64,000 bases of DNA from NCBI GenBank assembly GCA_035700805.1, contig DASSOG010000046.1:1-64000 (forward strand). Direction: 5' to 3'. Below, one piece after another: positions 43,209 to 51,894 of this stretch. The translations under genes and the position numbers were made by a program. Numbering within the stretch: the stretch's first letter is position 1; every line of letters starts with the position of its first letter. The notes under the pieces were generated by a model that worked only from the letters and a program-made list of their open reading frames with translations, had not been told where the DNA came from and ran no database searches. The DNA comes from JAGWRI01 sp035700805. Its GTDB lineage: Bacteria > Gemmatimonadota > Gemmatimonadetes > Gemmatimonadales > Gemmatimonadaceae.

Positions 43209-43514
43209 ATGCCTACTTACGAGTATCGCTGCGCGAACGGGCATGAGTTCGAGCAGTTCTACCGAACCATCAGCGGGTCCAAGCACTCCCTTCCGTGTCC
43301 GACGTGCGGCCTTGTGGCTGAACGGCTGGTCTCGGGCGGGGCCGGCTTGCTGTTCAAGGGTTCGGGATTCTACGTCACCGACTACGGCAAGGGCTCCCAT
43401 GCGGATCGCGGTGACTCCGGCGCGGCCAAGCCCGCCCCCGCGGCCCCCGCGGTACCTGCGGCCGCCGCGGCCAAGGGCAGCGACGCCAGCACACCTTCCA
43501 AGAAAACTGATTGA
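43209..43514 (+). CDS. FmdB-type zinc-ribbon protein
   Basis: 101 residues. The N-terminus MPTYEYRCANGHEFEQFY and C8, then C30 and C33 in LPCPTCG, form the FmdB/CxxC_CxxC_SSSS zinc ribbon, followed by a GLLFKGSGFYVTDYGKG segment seen in the family. The C-terminal third is an Ala/Pro-rich tail of low complexity. FmdB-family proteins are regulatory or nucleic-acid-associated zinc ribbons of poorly known function. The preferred start MPTYEYR is the family's usual N-terminus. Its stop overlaps the argS ATG by one base. Confidence 0.85.
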   Translation: MPTYEYRCANGHEFEQFYRTISGSKHSLPCPTCGLVAERLVSGGAGLLFKGSGFYVTDYGKGSHADRGDSGAAKPAPAAPAVPAAAAAKGSDASTPSKKTD

Positions 43515-45166
43515 TGTCCGCTGACCAGCGCCTCCGCGCCGAGCTCGTCCGCGCGGCGCGCACCCTCGGTGCGCCCGACGACGTGGAGCCCGTGCTCGAG
43601 CGCCCGCGGGATCCCGCGTTTGGCGACTGGGCCACCAATCTCGCCATGACGCTGGCCAGGCCGCTCGGCCGCAAGCCCCGTGACCTGGCGCAGCAGGTCA
43701 TTGATGCCATGGACCTGGCGCGTGGCGGCGTGCAGTCCGCGGAGATCGCGGGCCCGGGGTTCATCAACTTTCGCGTACGCACCGACCTGGTGGGTGAAGG
43801 GTTGCTGGCGCTCGTCGCGGCGGGGGATGACTACGGGCACAGCGACTCCGCCGCCGGCCAGGTGGTGAATGTCGAGTTCGTGTCCGCCAACCCCACCGGT
43901 CCGTTGCACGTGGGGCACGGGCGGCAGGCCGCGCTGGGTGACGCGATCTCCTCGCTGCTCGAGGCCACGGGCTGGCGCGTGACACGAGAGTTCTACTATA
44001 ATGACGCCGGCGCGCAGATCATGAACCTGGCCCTCAGCGTCCAGGCGCGCATCGCGCAACTGCGGGGGCGTGACGTGGCGCTGCCCGAGGGCGGCTACCA
44101 CGGCGATTACATCCGCGAGATCGCGCAGCGATACATCGACAGCGCGCCCGGCGACCCCGACGGCGCCGACCTGGACGCCGTGCGGCGGTTTGCCGTGCAG
44201 GAACTGCGCAAGGAGCAGGACCTGGACCTCCAGGCCTTTGGCGTGAAGTTTGCCGTGTACTTCCTGGAGTCGTCGCTGTACGCCGAGGGCCGGGTGGAGC
44301 GGACCATTCGCCAGCTGGTGGCCGCGGGCCACACCTACGAGCAGGACGGCGCCCTCTGGCTGCGCACCACCGACTTTGGCGACGACAAGGATCGCGTGAT
44401 GCGTCGCAGCGCCGAGAAGGGCGGCGAGCCCACGTACTTTGTGCCGGACGTGGCATACCACGTGAGCAAGTGGGAGCGCGGCTTTCGCCGGGCCATCAAC
44501 GTGCAGGGCGCCGACCATCACAGCACCGTCACGCGTGTGCGCGGCGGGCTGCAGGCGCTGCACCTGGGGATTCCCGAGGGATACCCGGAATACGTGCTGC
44601 ACCAGATGGTGACCGTGCTGAAGGGCGGCGAGGAGGTGAAGATCTCCAAGCGCGCGGGCAGCTACGTCACGGTGCGGGACCTCATCGATGAAGTGGGCCG
44701 GGACGCCGTGCGCTACTTCTTCCTGATGCGCAAGGGCGATTCGCAGCTCCAGTTTGACGTGGACCTGGCGCGATCGCAGTCCGAGGAAAACCCGGTATAC
44801 TACATCCAGATGGCGCACGCGCGCATGTGCGGCATCTTCCGCGTGGGTGAGATCGACCCGGCCACGGTGACGGGCGAGGGCGTGGATATGGCGCAGCTCG
44901 CGCGTCCCGAGGAAGGCGAGCTGATCAAGGCGCTGCTGGACTACCCCGCGCTCGTGGCCGGCGCCGCCGGCGCGCTCGAGCCGCACCGCGTGGCCACCTA
45001 CCTGCACGATCTGGCGGGACGGGTCCACTTGTGGTATCACACTTCGCACGTACTCGACGAGCCGGCGCCGCTCATGCGGGCCCGGCTCCTCCTGGCCCGC
45101 GCGTCGCAAGTGGTCTTGCGCAACGGCCTCACCCTGCTGGGTATCAACGCTCCGGAGCGCATGTGA
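43514..45166 (+). CDS. argS: Arginyl-tRNA synthetase
   Basis: 550 residues. The N-terminal additional domain (about 1-110, VEPVLERPRDPAFGDWATNLAM) contacts the tRNA D-loop; the HIGH box is PLHVGHGR (H132-H135) and the KMSKS-like loop is KISKR (376-380). The C-terminal anticodon-binding helical domain ends with LRNGLTLLGINAPERM, the common ArgRS terminus. It charges tRNA-Arg. An adjacent upstream TTG gives one extra residue but ATG at 43514 is preferred. Its last four bases overlap the next gene. Confidence 0.95.
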   Translation: MSADQRLRAELVRAARTLGAPDDVEPVLERPRDPAFGDWATNLAMTLARPLGRKPRDLAQQVIDAMDLARGGVQSAEIAGPGFINFRVRTDLVGEGLLALVAAGDDYGHSDSAAGQVVNVEFVSANPTGPLHVGHGRQAALGDAISSLLEATGWRVTREFYYNDAGAQIMNLALSVQARIAQLRGRDVALPEGGYHGDYIREIAQRYIDSAPGDPDGADLDAVRRFAVQELRKEQDLDLQAFGVKFAVYFLESSLYAEGRVERTIRQLVAAGHTYEQDGALWLRTTDFGDDKDRVMRRSAEKGGEPTYFVPDVAYHVSKWERGFRRAINVQGADHHSTVTRVRGGLQALHLGIPEGYPEYVLHQMVTVLKGGEEVKISKRAGSYVTVRDLIDEVGRDAVRYFFLMRKGDSQLQFDVDLARSQSEENPVYYIQMAHARMCGIFRVGEIDPATVTGEGVDMAQLARPEEGELIKALLDYPALVAGAAGALEPHRVATYLHDLAGRVHLWYHTSHVLDEPAPLMRARLLLARASQVVLRNGLTLLGINAPERM

Positions 45167-46086
45167 AACAGGCCGTGCTGGTGGTGGGGTCCGTGGCCCT
45201 CGATTCCGTGGAAACGCCGTTTGGCAAGGCCGATAACGTCATCGGCGGATCGGCCAACTACTTCTCGGCCGCGGCCAGTCACCTGGCGTCGGTGCAGGTG
45301 GTGGGCGTGGTGGGCAATGACTACCCCATGCACCGCCTGCAGCCGCTCATCGCGCGCGGCGTGGATTTTGCCGGCGTGGAGACGGCCGACGGCCCGTCGT
45401 TCCGCTGGCGCGGCCGCTACCGCCACGACCTGAACGTGGCCGAGACGCTGGAGACGCACCTGGGGGTGTTCTCCAACTTCAGTCCGCGCATTCCAGCACA
45501 ATTTCGGAATGCGCCCTTCGTGTTCCTGGGTAACATCGACCCGCGGCTCCAGCTCGACGTGCTGCAGCAGGTGAACAAGCCGAAGCTGGTGGCGTGTGAC
45601 ACGATGAATTTCTGGATCGAGAGCCGGCGACCGGAGCTGTTGCGGCTGCTCCAGCACGTGGATGCCATTACGCTCAACGACGGCGAGGCGCGGCAGCTCA
45701 CGGAGCAGGCCAACCTGGTGCGGGCGGCGCGGTGGATCATGGACCACGGGCCCAAGCTGGTCATCATCAAGAAAGGCGAACATGGCGCGTTCATGTTCAC
45801 GCCCACCTCCGTGTTCTTCGCGCCGGCGTACCCGCTGGACGAGGTGTTTGACCCCACGGGCGCCGGCGACTCCTTTGCCGGCGGCTTCATGGGCTACCTG
45901 GCACACACGGGCGAGGTGTCCGAGCCCAACCTGCGGCGCGCCGTAATTTACGGCAGCGCCATGGGCTCCTTTGCCGTGGAGAAGTTCTCGGTGGAGCGAC
46001 TGCTCGAAATCGAGGCCTCCGACGTGGACCGTCGCGTGCGCGACTTCCACGAGCTCGTCGCGTTCGAGGCGGACCTGCTCACATGA
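45163..46086 (+). CDS. PfkB-family carbohydrate/nucleoside kinase
   Basis: 307 residues from a GTG overlapping the argS stop. Ribokinase-fold signatures: GGSANYFSAAASHLASVQVVGVVGND at the N-terminus (substrate-binding glycine pair) and DPTGAGDSFAGGFMGYLA near residue 230 (PfkB signature 2 with the catalytic Asp). Substrate is not determined by the sequence; the loop GRYRHDLNVAETLETHLGVF is not one I can connect to a named member. It sits between argS and purM with four-base overlaps on both sides, so a link to purine or pentose metabolism is possible. Confidence 0.8.
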   Translation: MKQAVLVVGSVALDSVETPFGKADNVIGGSANYFSAAASHLASVQVVGVVGNDYPMHRLQPLIARGVDFAGVETADGPSFRWRGRYRHDLNVAETLETHLGVFSNFSPRIPAQFRNAPFVFLGNIDPRLQLDVLQQVNKPKLVACDTMNFWIESRRPELLRLLQHVDAITLNDGEARQLTEQANLVRAARWIMDHGPKLVIIKKGEHGAFMFTPTSVFFAPAYPLDEVFDPTGAGDSFAGGFMGYLAHTGEVSEPNLRRAVIYGSAMGSFAVEKFSVERLLEIEASDVDRRVRDFHELVAFEADLLT

Positions 46087-47132
46087 GCGACGCCCCGCTG
46101 GACTACCGCTCGGCGGGGGTGGACATCGACGCGGCCGACGATGCCAAGCATCGCATCGGAAAGCTGGTTGCATCGACCATGACGGCCGGCGCCCGGGGCA
46201 AGTTCGGCGGGTTCGGCGGCATGTTCCGCGTACCATCCGGATTCCGGAATCCCGTGCTCGTGTCCAGCGCCGACGGGGTGGGCACCAAGATCAGGGTGGC
46301 CATCGAGGCCGATCGCCACGACACCATCGGGCACGACCTGGTGAACCATTGCGTGAACGACATCCTGGTGCAGGGGGCGCGGCCGCTCTTCTTCCTGGAC
46401 TACGTCGCGTTTGGCGCGCTGGTGCCCCGGGTGGTGGAGGCCGTGGTGGCGGGCGTCGCCGCCGGCTGTCGCGAGAATGGATGCGCGCTGGTGGGCGGTG
46501 AGACCGCCGAGATGCCCGGGGTCTATACGCCGCCCGACTACGACCTGGCCGGGTTCATCGTGGGGTGCGTGGAAGAGGACCAGATCCTCGGGCCCGAGCG
46601 CGTGCGCGAGGGCGACGTGCTGGTGGGGCTGCCCAGCAGCGGACTGCACACCAATGGCTACTCGCTGGCGCGCCGCATCGTGGCCGATCGCCTGAAACTC
46701 GGCGTCCACGATCCGTTCCCCGGCGAAGATGCCTCGGTGGGCGACGTGCTGCTGCGGATCCACCGCTCGTACCTGGCGGCGCTGAGTCCCGTGCTGCAGC
46801 AGGTGCGTGCCATGGCGCACATCACGGGCGGCGGAATTCCCGGCAACCTGAATCGCGCGCTCCCCGACCATCTGGACGCGGAAGTGGACGCGCGAAGCTG
46901 GCATGTCCCCAATGTGTTTCGGCAGTTGCAACACGCGGGGGACGTGCCGGGTACGGAGATGTTGCGGGCCTTCAACCTGGGCGTCGGCATGGTGGTCATT
47001 GCCGCGCCTGAGCACGTGGACGCCGTGCTGGCGGCGAGCGCCAAGGCGGGCCTCACGGGCTGGCAACTCGGTCGCGTCGTGCGCGGTGGCGGCAAGGTGC
47101 AGGTTCACCATCTGGAGGATCTATGGGCGTGA
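46083..47132 (+). CDS. purM: Phosphoribosylformylglycinamidine cyclo-ligase
   Basis: 349 residues. LDYRSAGVDIDAADDA at the start, LVSSADGVGTKIRVAIEADRHDTIGHDLV and the ATP/FGAM-binding segment LVGGETAEMPGVY are the PurM/AIR synthetase hallmarks, with HITGGGIPGNLNRAL in the C-terminal half. It forms AIR in purine synthesis. It shares 10 bases with the next, unrelated outer-membrane gene, and four with the kinase gene before it. Other pur genes are not present in this window. Confidence 0.95.
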   Translation: MSDAPLDYRSAGVDIDAADDAKHRIGKLVASTMTAGARGKFGGFGGMFRVPSGFRNPVLVSSADGVGTKIRVAIEADRHDTIGHDLVNHCVNDILVQGARPLFFLDYVAFGALVPRVVEAVVAGVAAGCRENGCALVGGETAEMPGVYTPPDYDLAGFIVGCVEEDQILGPERVREGDVLVGLPSSGLHTNGYSLARRIVADRLKLGVHDPFPGEDASVGDVLLRIHRSYLAALSPVLQQVRAMAHITGGGIPGNLNRALPDHLDAEVDARSWHVPNVFRQLQHAGDVPGTEMLRAFNLGVGMVVIAAPEHVDAVLAASAKAGLTGWQLGRVVRGGGKVQVHHLEDLWA

Positions 47133-48118
47133 AGCATTGGCTGGTCGGCATGGTGGCGGTGTGCATTCCGTCGGCAGCGGCGGTGGCCCAGGCCCCGCAG
47201 TGCACGGGGCAGGCGCAGGTGCAGGTTCGCGACGCGTGCCAGCTGGCCGTGGATCTCTTTCAGTACATGGCGCCGCAACTGGGTACGGCGGTCGCGGGCG
47301 GCAACGCGACGCTGGGGCAGGGCGGCACGCTGGGTGGGCTGGGCCACTTCACGGTTGGTGTGCGTGCAAACGTGGTGGATGGCACGCTGCCGCAACTGGA
47401 CCAGGTGACGCCGAGCACCACGGGCATCCCGGCTCCTCGGCAGATCCCGACCACGGACCATCAGCCGCTGCCCATGCCGGTGGTGGACGCGGCCATCGGC
47501 GTGTTCAAGGGGTTTCCCCTGGGGCTCACGAATGTGGGCGGCGTGGACCTGCTGCTGGATGCCGCGTACATCCCGACCGTCACCACCAGTGAAGTGAGCC
47601 TCCGCACGCCGAACGGCTCGTTGAAGTTCGGATACGGCGTGCGGCTGGGCCTGCTGCAGGAATCGTTTGCCATTCCGGGCGTCTCCGTCACGTACCTCAA
47701 GCGGGACCTGCCGAAGGTCACGCTGGCGAGCAACAGCGTCTCGGGCGCGACGCAGGATTCCCTGTCCATCCAGGACTTCTCGGTGGCCACCAGCGCGTGG
47801 CGCGTCGTGGCCAGCAAGGGCTTCCTCTTCATCAACCTGGCGGCCGGCGTGGGCCAGGACAAATACTCGCAGTCGGCCACCATCAGCACGACGGTGCGGA
47901 ACTCCGGGATCACCTACGGGTCGGGGACGTTCGGCGTCGGGCAGGACGTGACGCGCACCAACATGTTCCTGGACCTCTCGTTCAACATCCTGATGCTGAA
48001 GGTGGTGGGTGAGGTGGGGCAGGTGTCGGGCGGGACCATCCCGGTGTATAACAATTTCAGCAAGGAAGCGGATGCCTCGCGGCTCTACGGATCGCTGGGG
48101 CTTCGGCTGTCCTTCTAG
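47123..48118 (+). CDS. Exported outer-membrane-like protein of unknown function
   Basis: 331 residues with a signal peptide (MGVKHWLVGMVAVCIPSAAAVAQ). The rest is beta-rich and Gly/Val/Thr-rich: GGLGHFTVGVRANVV, DAAIGVFKGFPLGLTNVGGVDLLLDAAYIP, KVVGEVGQVSGGTI and a final strand LYGSLGLRLSF ending in an aromatic residue, as in outer-membrane barrels. It has no named family I can identify. It starts within the last ten bases of purM and ends three bases before ribD, an odd place for an envelope protein inside a metabolic gene run. Confidence 0.65.
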   Translation: MGVKHWLVGMVAVCIPSAAAVAQAPQCTGQAQVQVRDACQLAVDLFQYMAPQLGTAVAGGNATLGQGGTLGGLGHFTVGVRANVVDGTLPQLDQVTPSTTGIPAPRQIPTTDHQPLPMPVVDAAIGVFKGFPLGLTNVGGVDLLLDAAYIPTVTTSEVSLRTPNGSLKFGYGVRLGLLQESFAIPGVSVTYLKRDLPKVTLASNSVSGATQDSLSIQDFSVATSAWRVVASKGFLFINLAAGVGQDKYSQSATISTTVRNSGITYGSGTFGVGQDVTRTNMFLDLSFNILMLKVVGEVGQVSGGTIPVYNNFSKEADASRLYGSLGLRLSF

Positions 48119-48121
48119 CGG

Positions 48122-49210
48122 GTGAACACGCGCGACGACTCGGCGCACATGCGCCGGGCGTTGGACCTGGCCCGGCGTGGCTGGGGGCAGGTGGCGCCGA
48201 ACCCCATGGTTGGTGCCGTCCTGGTCCGCGATGGCCAGGTGGTGGCGGAGGGTTTTCACGCCCGCTACGGGGAAGCGCACGCCGAGGCGGCGGCGCTGGC
48301 CGTGGCCGGGGACGCGGCGCGTGGCGCCACGCTGTATGCCACGCTCGAGCCGTGCACGCACCAGGGCCGCACGCCCCCGTGCGCGGACGCCATCGTGGCG
48401 GCTGGCGTGCGGCGCGTGGTGATTGCCGTGCGCGACCCGAATCCCGTGGCCGCGGGTGGCGTGGCGCGCCTGAGGGCGGCCGGCATTGCCGTGGACGTTG
48501 GCGAGGGCGAAGCGGACGCGCGGGAATTGAATGCGGCATTCTTCCATCGGTTTGCGCACCCGGAGCGCCCGTTTGTCACGCTCAAGCTCGCGACCTCGGC
48601 GGACGGCGCCATTGCGGGCGCTGATCGCGCGGTGCGCGCGCGCCTCACGGGCGAGGCCGCCGATCGTGACGTGCACCATCTGCGCGCCGGGGTGGATGCC
48701 ATTGCCGTGGGCATCGGCACCGTGCTCGCCGATGACCCGCGCCTGACCGTGCGGCTGGTGGAGGCCCCGCGCGTGGCGCCCACCCGGGTGGTGTTTGATT
48801 CCGCGCTCCGGCTGCCGCCGGATTCCCTGCTGGCGCGCACCGCGCGCGAGGTGCCCGTGCTGCTCGTGGCGGGCGAGCCCGACGTGGAACGCGCCCGCCG
48901 GCTGGAGCGGCTGGGGGTGACGATCCTTTCCGCGCGGACGCTGCCGGACGCTTTGCGGGCGCTGGCCCGCGCGGGGTTCACGTCGCTGCTGGTGGAGGGC
49001 GGGGCGCGGCTGGCCGGGAGTTTCCTGACGGGCGCCCTCGTGGACCGGCTGGTTATCTTTCGGGCGCCGGTGGTACTGGGGGCGGGGGCGCTCGATGCCT
49101 TTGCCCATATACCCCGGGGCGATGCCGAACGCCTGCGCCAATTGCCGGTGCTCGAACGTCGGGTACTGGGCGACGACATCGTGACGACTTATTCGCTGGG
49201 AGCGACCTAG
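48122..49210 (+). CDS. ribD: Riboflavin deaminase/reductase RibD
   Basis: 362 residues from a GTG start. Deaminase domain (1-145): zinc motif EAHAEAAAL (H53, E55) with C78 and C87 in EPCTHQGRTPPC. Reductase domain (about 150-362): FVTLKLATSADGAIA, VGIGTVLADDPRLTVR and FTSLLVEGGARLAGSFL. It performs the second and third steps of riboflavin synthesis after GTP cyclohydrolase II. It starts the rib block (ribD-ribE-ribBA-ribH), each gene overlapping or abutting the next. No FMN riboswitch is visible upstream. Confidence 0.95.
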   Translation: MNTRDDSAHMRRALDLARRGWGQVAPNPMVGAVLVRDGQVVAEGFHARYGEAHAEAAALAVAGDAARGATLYATLEPCTHQGRTPPCADAIVAAGVRRVVIAVRDPNPVAAGGVARLRAAGIAVDVGEGEADARELNAAFFHRFAHPERPFVTLKLATSADGAIAGADRAVRARLTGEAADRDVHHLRAGVDAIAVGIGTVLADDPRLTVRLVEAPRVAPTRVVFDSALRLPPDSLLARTAREVPVLLVAGEPDVERARRLERLGVTILSARTLPDALRALARAGFTSLLVEGGARLAGSFLTGALVDRLVIFRAPVVLGAGALDAFAHIPRGDAERLRQLPVLERRVLGDDIVTTYSLGAT

Positions 49211-49809
49211 TGTTCAGCGGGCTGGTTGACAGCATCGGGACGGTGGAGACGGAAGCCGACACGCCGGCGGGGCGGGAGCTTCGCATTGCGTGCGATTACC
49301 CGGACCTCACGGATGGCGAGAGCGTCGCGGTGAATGGCGCGTGCCTCACGGTGCGCGCCCATGGTCCCGGCTGGTTCACCGTCGCCGCCATTGGTCCCAC
49401 GCGGGACCGCACGACGGTCGGCTCGTGGGCGCCGGGCACCCGCGTCAACCTGGAGCGCGCCCTCCGGATGGGCGATCGGCTGGGCGGGCACATGGTGCTG
49501 GGCCATGTGGATGGCGTGGCGCAGGTGACCGCGGTGGAACGGGCGGGCGATGCGCGCCTGCTGGACCTTGCCCTGCCGCCGGGACTCGGGGATCTTATGG
49601 TCCCGCACGGCTCGCTCGCGCTGGACGGCGTCAGCCTCACGGTGAACGCCATCCTGGCCGGCGACGCGGTGCAGGTATCGCTCATTGAGTATACGCTCCG
49701 CCACACGACACTGGGCGCGCTGCACGCGGGTTCGCTGGCGCACGTGGAGGCGGACCTGATCGGGAAATATGTCCAGCGCGTGACGCTGGCCTCTCGGGTG
49801 CTTGCATGA
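49210..49809 (+). CDS. ribE: Riboflavin synthase alpha subunit
   Basis: 199 residues, starting with MFSGLVDSIG (canonical MFTGIVE) from a GTG that overlaps the ribD stop by one base. Two tandem lumazine-binding domains: the first has SVAVNGACLTV and LGGHMVLGHVDGVAQV, the second has HGSLALDGVSLTVN. It dismutates two lumazine molecules into riboflavin. It overlaps ribBA by four bases. Confidence 0.94.
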   Translation: MFSGLVDSIGTVETEADTPAGRELRIACDYPDLTDGESVAVNGACLTVRAHGPGWFTVAAIGPTRDRTTVGSWAPGTRVNLERALRMGDRLGGHMVLGHVDGVAQVTAVERAGDARLLDLALPPGLGDLMVPHGSLALDGVSLTVNAILAGDAVQVSLIEYTLRHTTLGALHAGSLAHVEADLIGKYVQRVTLASRVLA

Positions 49810-51014
49810 TGACCTTTGGAACCGTTGAACAGGCGATAGCCGACATCAAGGCCGGCCGCTTCGTGATTGTGGCCGACGACGAGGATCGCGAGAACGAAGG
49901 CGACCTCATCTGCGCGGCGCAGCTCGTCACGCCCGAGCTGGTGAACTTCATGATCCATCGCGCGGGCGGGCTCGTCTGCCTGGCGCTGCCGCCGGAGCGG
50001 GTGGACCAGCTCGACCTGGCGCCCATGAGCGAATCCAACCCGGATGAGTACCGCACGGCGTACACGGTGAGCATTGACGCGGGGCCGCGCTTTGGCGTGA
50101 CCACGGGCATCAGCGCGCACGACCGGGCGGCCACCATCCGCGTGGCCGTGGACCCCGCCACTACGCCGGCCGACCTGCGGCACGGCGGGCACGTCTTTCC
50201 GCTGCGTTCGCGGGAGGGTGGCGTGCTGCAGCGGGTGGGCCACACCGAGGCCGCCGTGGACCTGGCGCGCCTGGCGGGGCTGTACCCGGCCGGCGTGATC
50301 TGCGAGATCCTGAACGAGGACGGCAGCGCCGCGCGCCGCGGGCATCTGGAGCAGTTCGCCGAGGAACATAAGCTTACTTTCATCACGGTGGCGCAGCTCG
50401 TGGCGCACCGGCTCAAGACCGAGCGCCTGGTGCACCGGGTGGCCGAGGCGCGGCTGCCCACGGAGCACGGGGAGTGGCACGTGATTGGATACGGCAACGA
50501 CGTGGACGCGCACGAGCACGTGGCGCTGGTGTACGGCGACCTGGCCGACGGCGAGGACGTCCTGGTGCGGATGCATTCCAAGTGCCTCACCGGCGACGTC
50601 TTCCATTCGCGGCGCTGCGATTGCGGCTGGCAACTGGAGACGGCCATGCAGATGATTGAGGATGCGGGCCGCGGCGTGGTGGTCTACCTGGACCAGGAAG
50701 GGCGCGGCATCGGGCTGCTGAACAAGCTCAAGGCGTACGAGCTGCAGGACACGGGCATCGATACGGTGGAAGCCAACGAACGCCTGGGCTTCAAGCCGGA
50801 CCTGCGCAACTACGGCATTGGCGCGCAGATCCTGCTGGACCTCGGCCTGCGCTCCATCCGTCCCATCACCAACAATCCGCGCAAGCTCGTGGGCCTGGAA
50901 GGGTATGGCCTGCGCGTGGAGGACCGGGTGCCCATCATCCAGCCCGCGCAGCGCGAGAACGCGGCGTACATGAAGACCAAGCGCGACAAGCTGGGACACC
51001 TTCTCGTTTCGTGA
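49806..51014 (+). CDS. ribBA: Bifunctional 3,4-DHBP synthase / GTP cyclohydrolase II
   Basis: 402 residues. N-terminal RibB half: VADDEDRENEGD (near residue 22-33), the acidic substrate/Mg site, and TTGISAHDRAATIR. C-terminal RibA half: the zinc ligands C260, C271 and C273 in CLTGDVFHSRRCDC, and YLDQEGRGIGLLNKLKAY. GTP cyclohydrolase II opens the pathway and DHBP synthase supplies the four-carbon unit to RibH. It starts at ATGATG overlapping ribE. Confidence 0.95.
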   Translation: MMTFGTVEQAIADIKAGRFVIVADDEDRENEGDLICAAQLVTPELVNFMIHRAGGLVCLALPPERVDQLDLAPMSESNPDEYRTAYTVSIDAGPRFGVTTGISAHDRAATIRVAVDPATTPADLRHGGHVFPLRSREGGVLQRVGHTEAAVDLARLAGLYPAGVICEILNEDGSAARRGHLEQFAEEHKLTFITVAQLVAHRLKTERLVHRVAEARLPTEHGEWHVIGYGNDVDAHEHVALVYGDLADGEDVLVRMHSKCLTGDVFHSRRCDCGWQLETAMQMIEDAGRGVVVYLDQEGRGIGLLNKLKAYELQDTGIDTVEANERLGFKPDLRNYGIGAQILLDLGLRSIRPITNNPRKLVGLEGYGLRVEDRVPIIQPAQRENAAYMKTKRDKLGHLLVS

Positions 51015-51494
51015 ATGGCTGAATTCACGGGAACGCCGGTGGGGCAGGGCCGCCGCGTCGCGGTGGTGGCAAGCCGGTTCAACGAGTCCATCACGAGCAA
51101 GCTGGCGGACGGCGCCATGGACGCGCTCGTGCGACACGGCGTGGCCGTGGATGACATTGACAGCATCTGGGTGCCCGGCGCATGGGAACTGCCGCCCGCC
51201 GTGCGCCGCCTCATGGACACGCAGCGCTATGACGCCGTCGTCGCCGTGGGCGCGGTGATCCGGGGCGAGACCCCGCACTTCGATTATGTGGCGGGCGAGG
51301 CGGCGCGCGGGCTGGCGCAGGCCTCCTCCGAATTCGATGTCCCCCTGGGGTTCGGGCTGCTCACGTGCGATACGATGGAGCAGGCCCAGGCGCGCGCCGG
51401 TGGCACGCACGGGAACAAGGGATGGGACGCGGCCGTCGCGGCCCTCGAGATGGCGGACCTGCTGGATCGGTTGGACGTCCCGGATGAGGGTTGA
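51015..51494 (+). CDS. ribH: 6,7-dimethyl-8-ribityllumazine synthase
   Basis: 159 residues. VVASRFNESI (substrate phenylalanine region), PGAWELP, and AVIRGETPHFDYV with the catalytic histidine H88 are lumazine synthase signatures; GFGLLTCDTMEQAQARAGG follows. It makes lumazine from the RibD and RibB products. It abuts ribBA with no spacer and overlaps nusB by 11 bases. The assembly state (icosahedral or pentameric) cannot be read from sequence. Confidence 0.95.
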   Translation: MAEFTGTPVGQGRRVAVVASRFNESITSKLADGAMDALVRHGVAVDDIDSIWVPGAWELPPAVRRLMDTQRYDAVVAVGAVIRGETPHFDYVAGEAARGLAQASSEFDVPLGFGLLTCDTMEQAQARAGGTHGNKGWDAAVAALEMADLLDRLDVPDEG

Positions 51495-51894
51495 GACCCG
51501 CGCCCGCGCGCGGGCGCTGCAGGCCTTGTATGCGTGGGACCTGCGGGATGCGCCCGACCTGGAGCGCGTGGCCACGGTCATCTGGGACGACCTGGGCATT
51601 GCGCCCGAGGAGCGGCGGCTGGCGGGCGTCCTGGTCCGCGAGGTGCGTGCGCATCAGTCGGACATTGACCATGACCTGACCGAGGTGACCACCAACTGGC
51701 GCCTCGAACGCCTGGGCGCCATTGAGCGCAGCGTGCTGCGCGTGGCGGCCGCGGAGCTCCGCGGCGGCGTGACCCCCGCCCGGGTGGTCATCCAGGAGGC
51801 GATCCGGCTGGCCGAGCGCTATGGCAGCGCGCAGAGCGCGCGCTTCGTGAACGGCGTGCTGGACGCACTCGCCCGCCGGATGGGCCGCCTGTAA
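51484..51894 (+). CDS. nusB: Transcription antitermination factor NusB
   Basis: 136 residues starting at ATG 51484, inside the ribH end. RARARALQALYAWDL is the NusB N-terminal helix and RLGAIERSVLRVAAAELRGG plus VVIQEAIRLAERYGSAQSARFVNGVLDAL is its conserved C-terminal half. It binds boxA RNA with S10 in rRNA antitermination. The ribH-nusB order is widespread in bacteria. It overlaps the following glycosyltransferase by one base. Confidence 0.93.
   Translation: MRVETRARARALQALYAWDLRDAPDLERVATVIWDDLGIAPEERRLAGVLVREVRAHQSDIDHDLTEVTTNWRLERLGAIERSVLRVAAAELRGGVTPARVVIQEAIRLAERYGSAQSARFVNGVLDALARRMGRL

Noticed and set aside
48119..48121. Possible FMN riboswitch before the riboflavin genes
   Set aside because: Only three bases separate ribD from the preceding gene, and the conserved RFN motifs are not visible in the upstream coding sequence.
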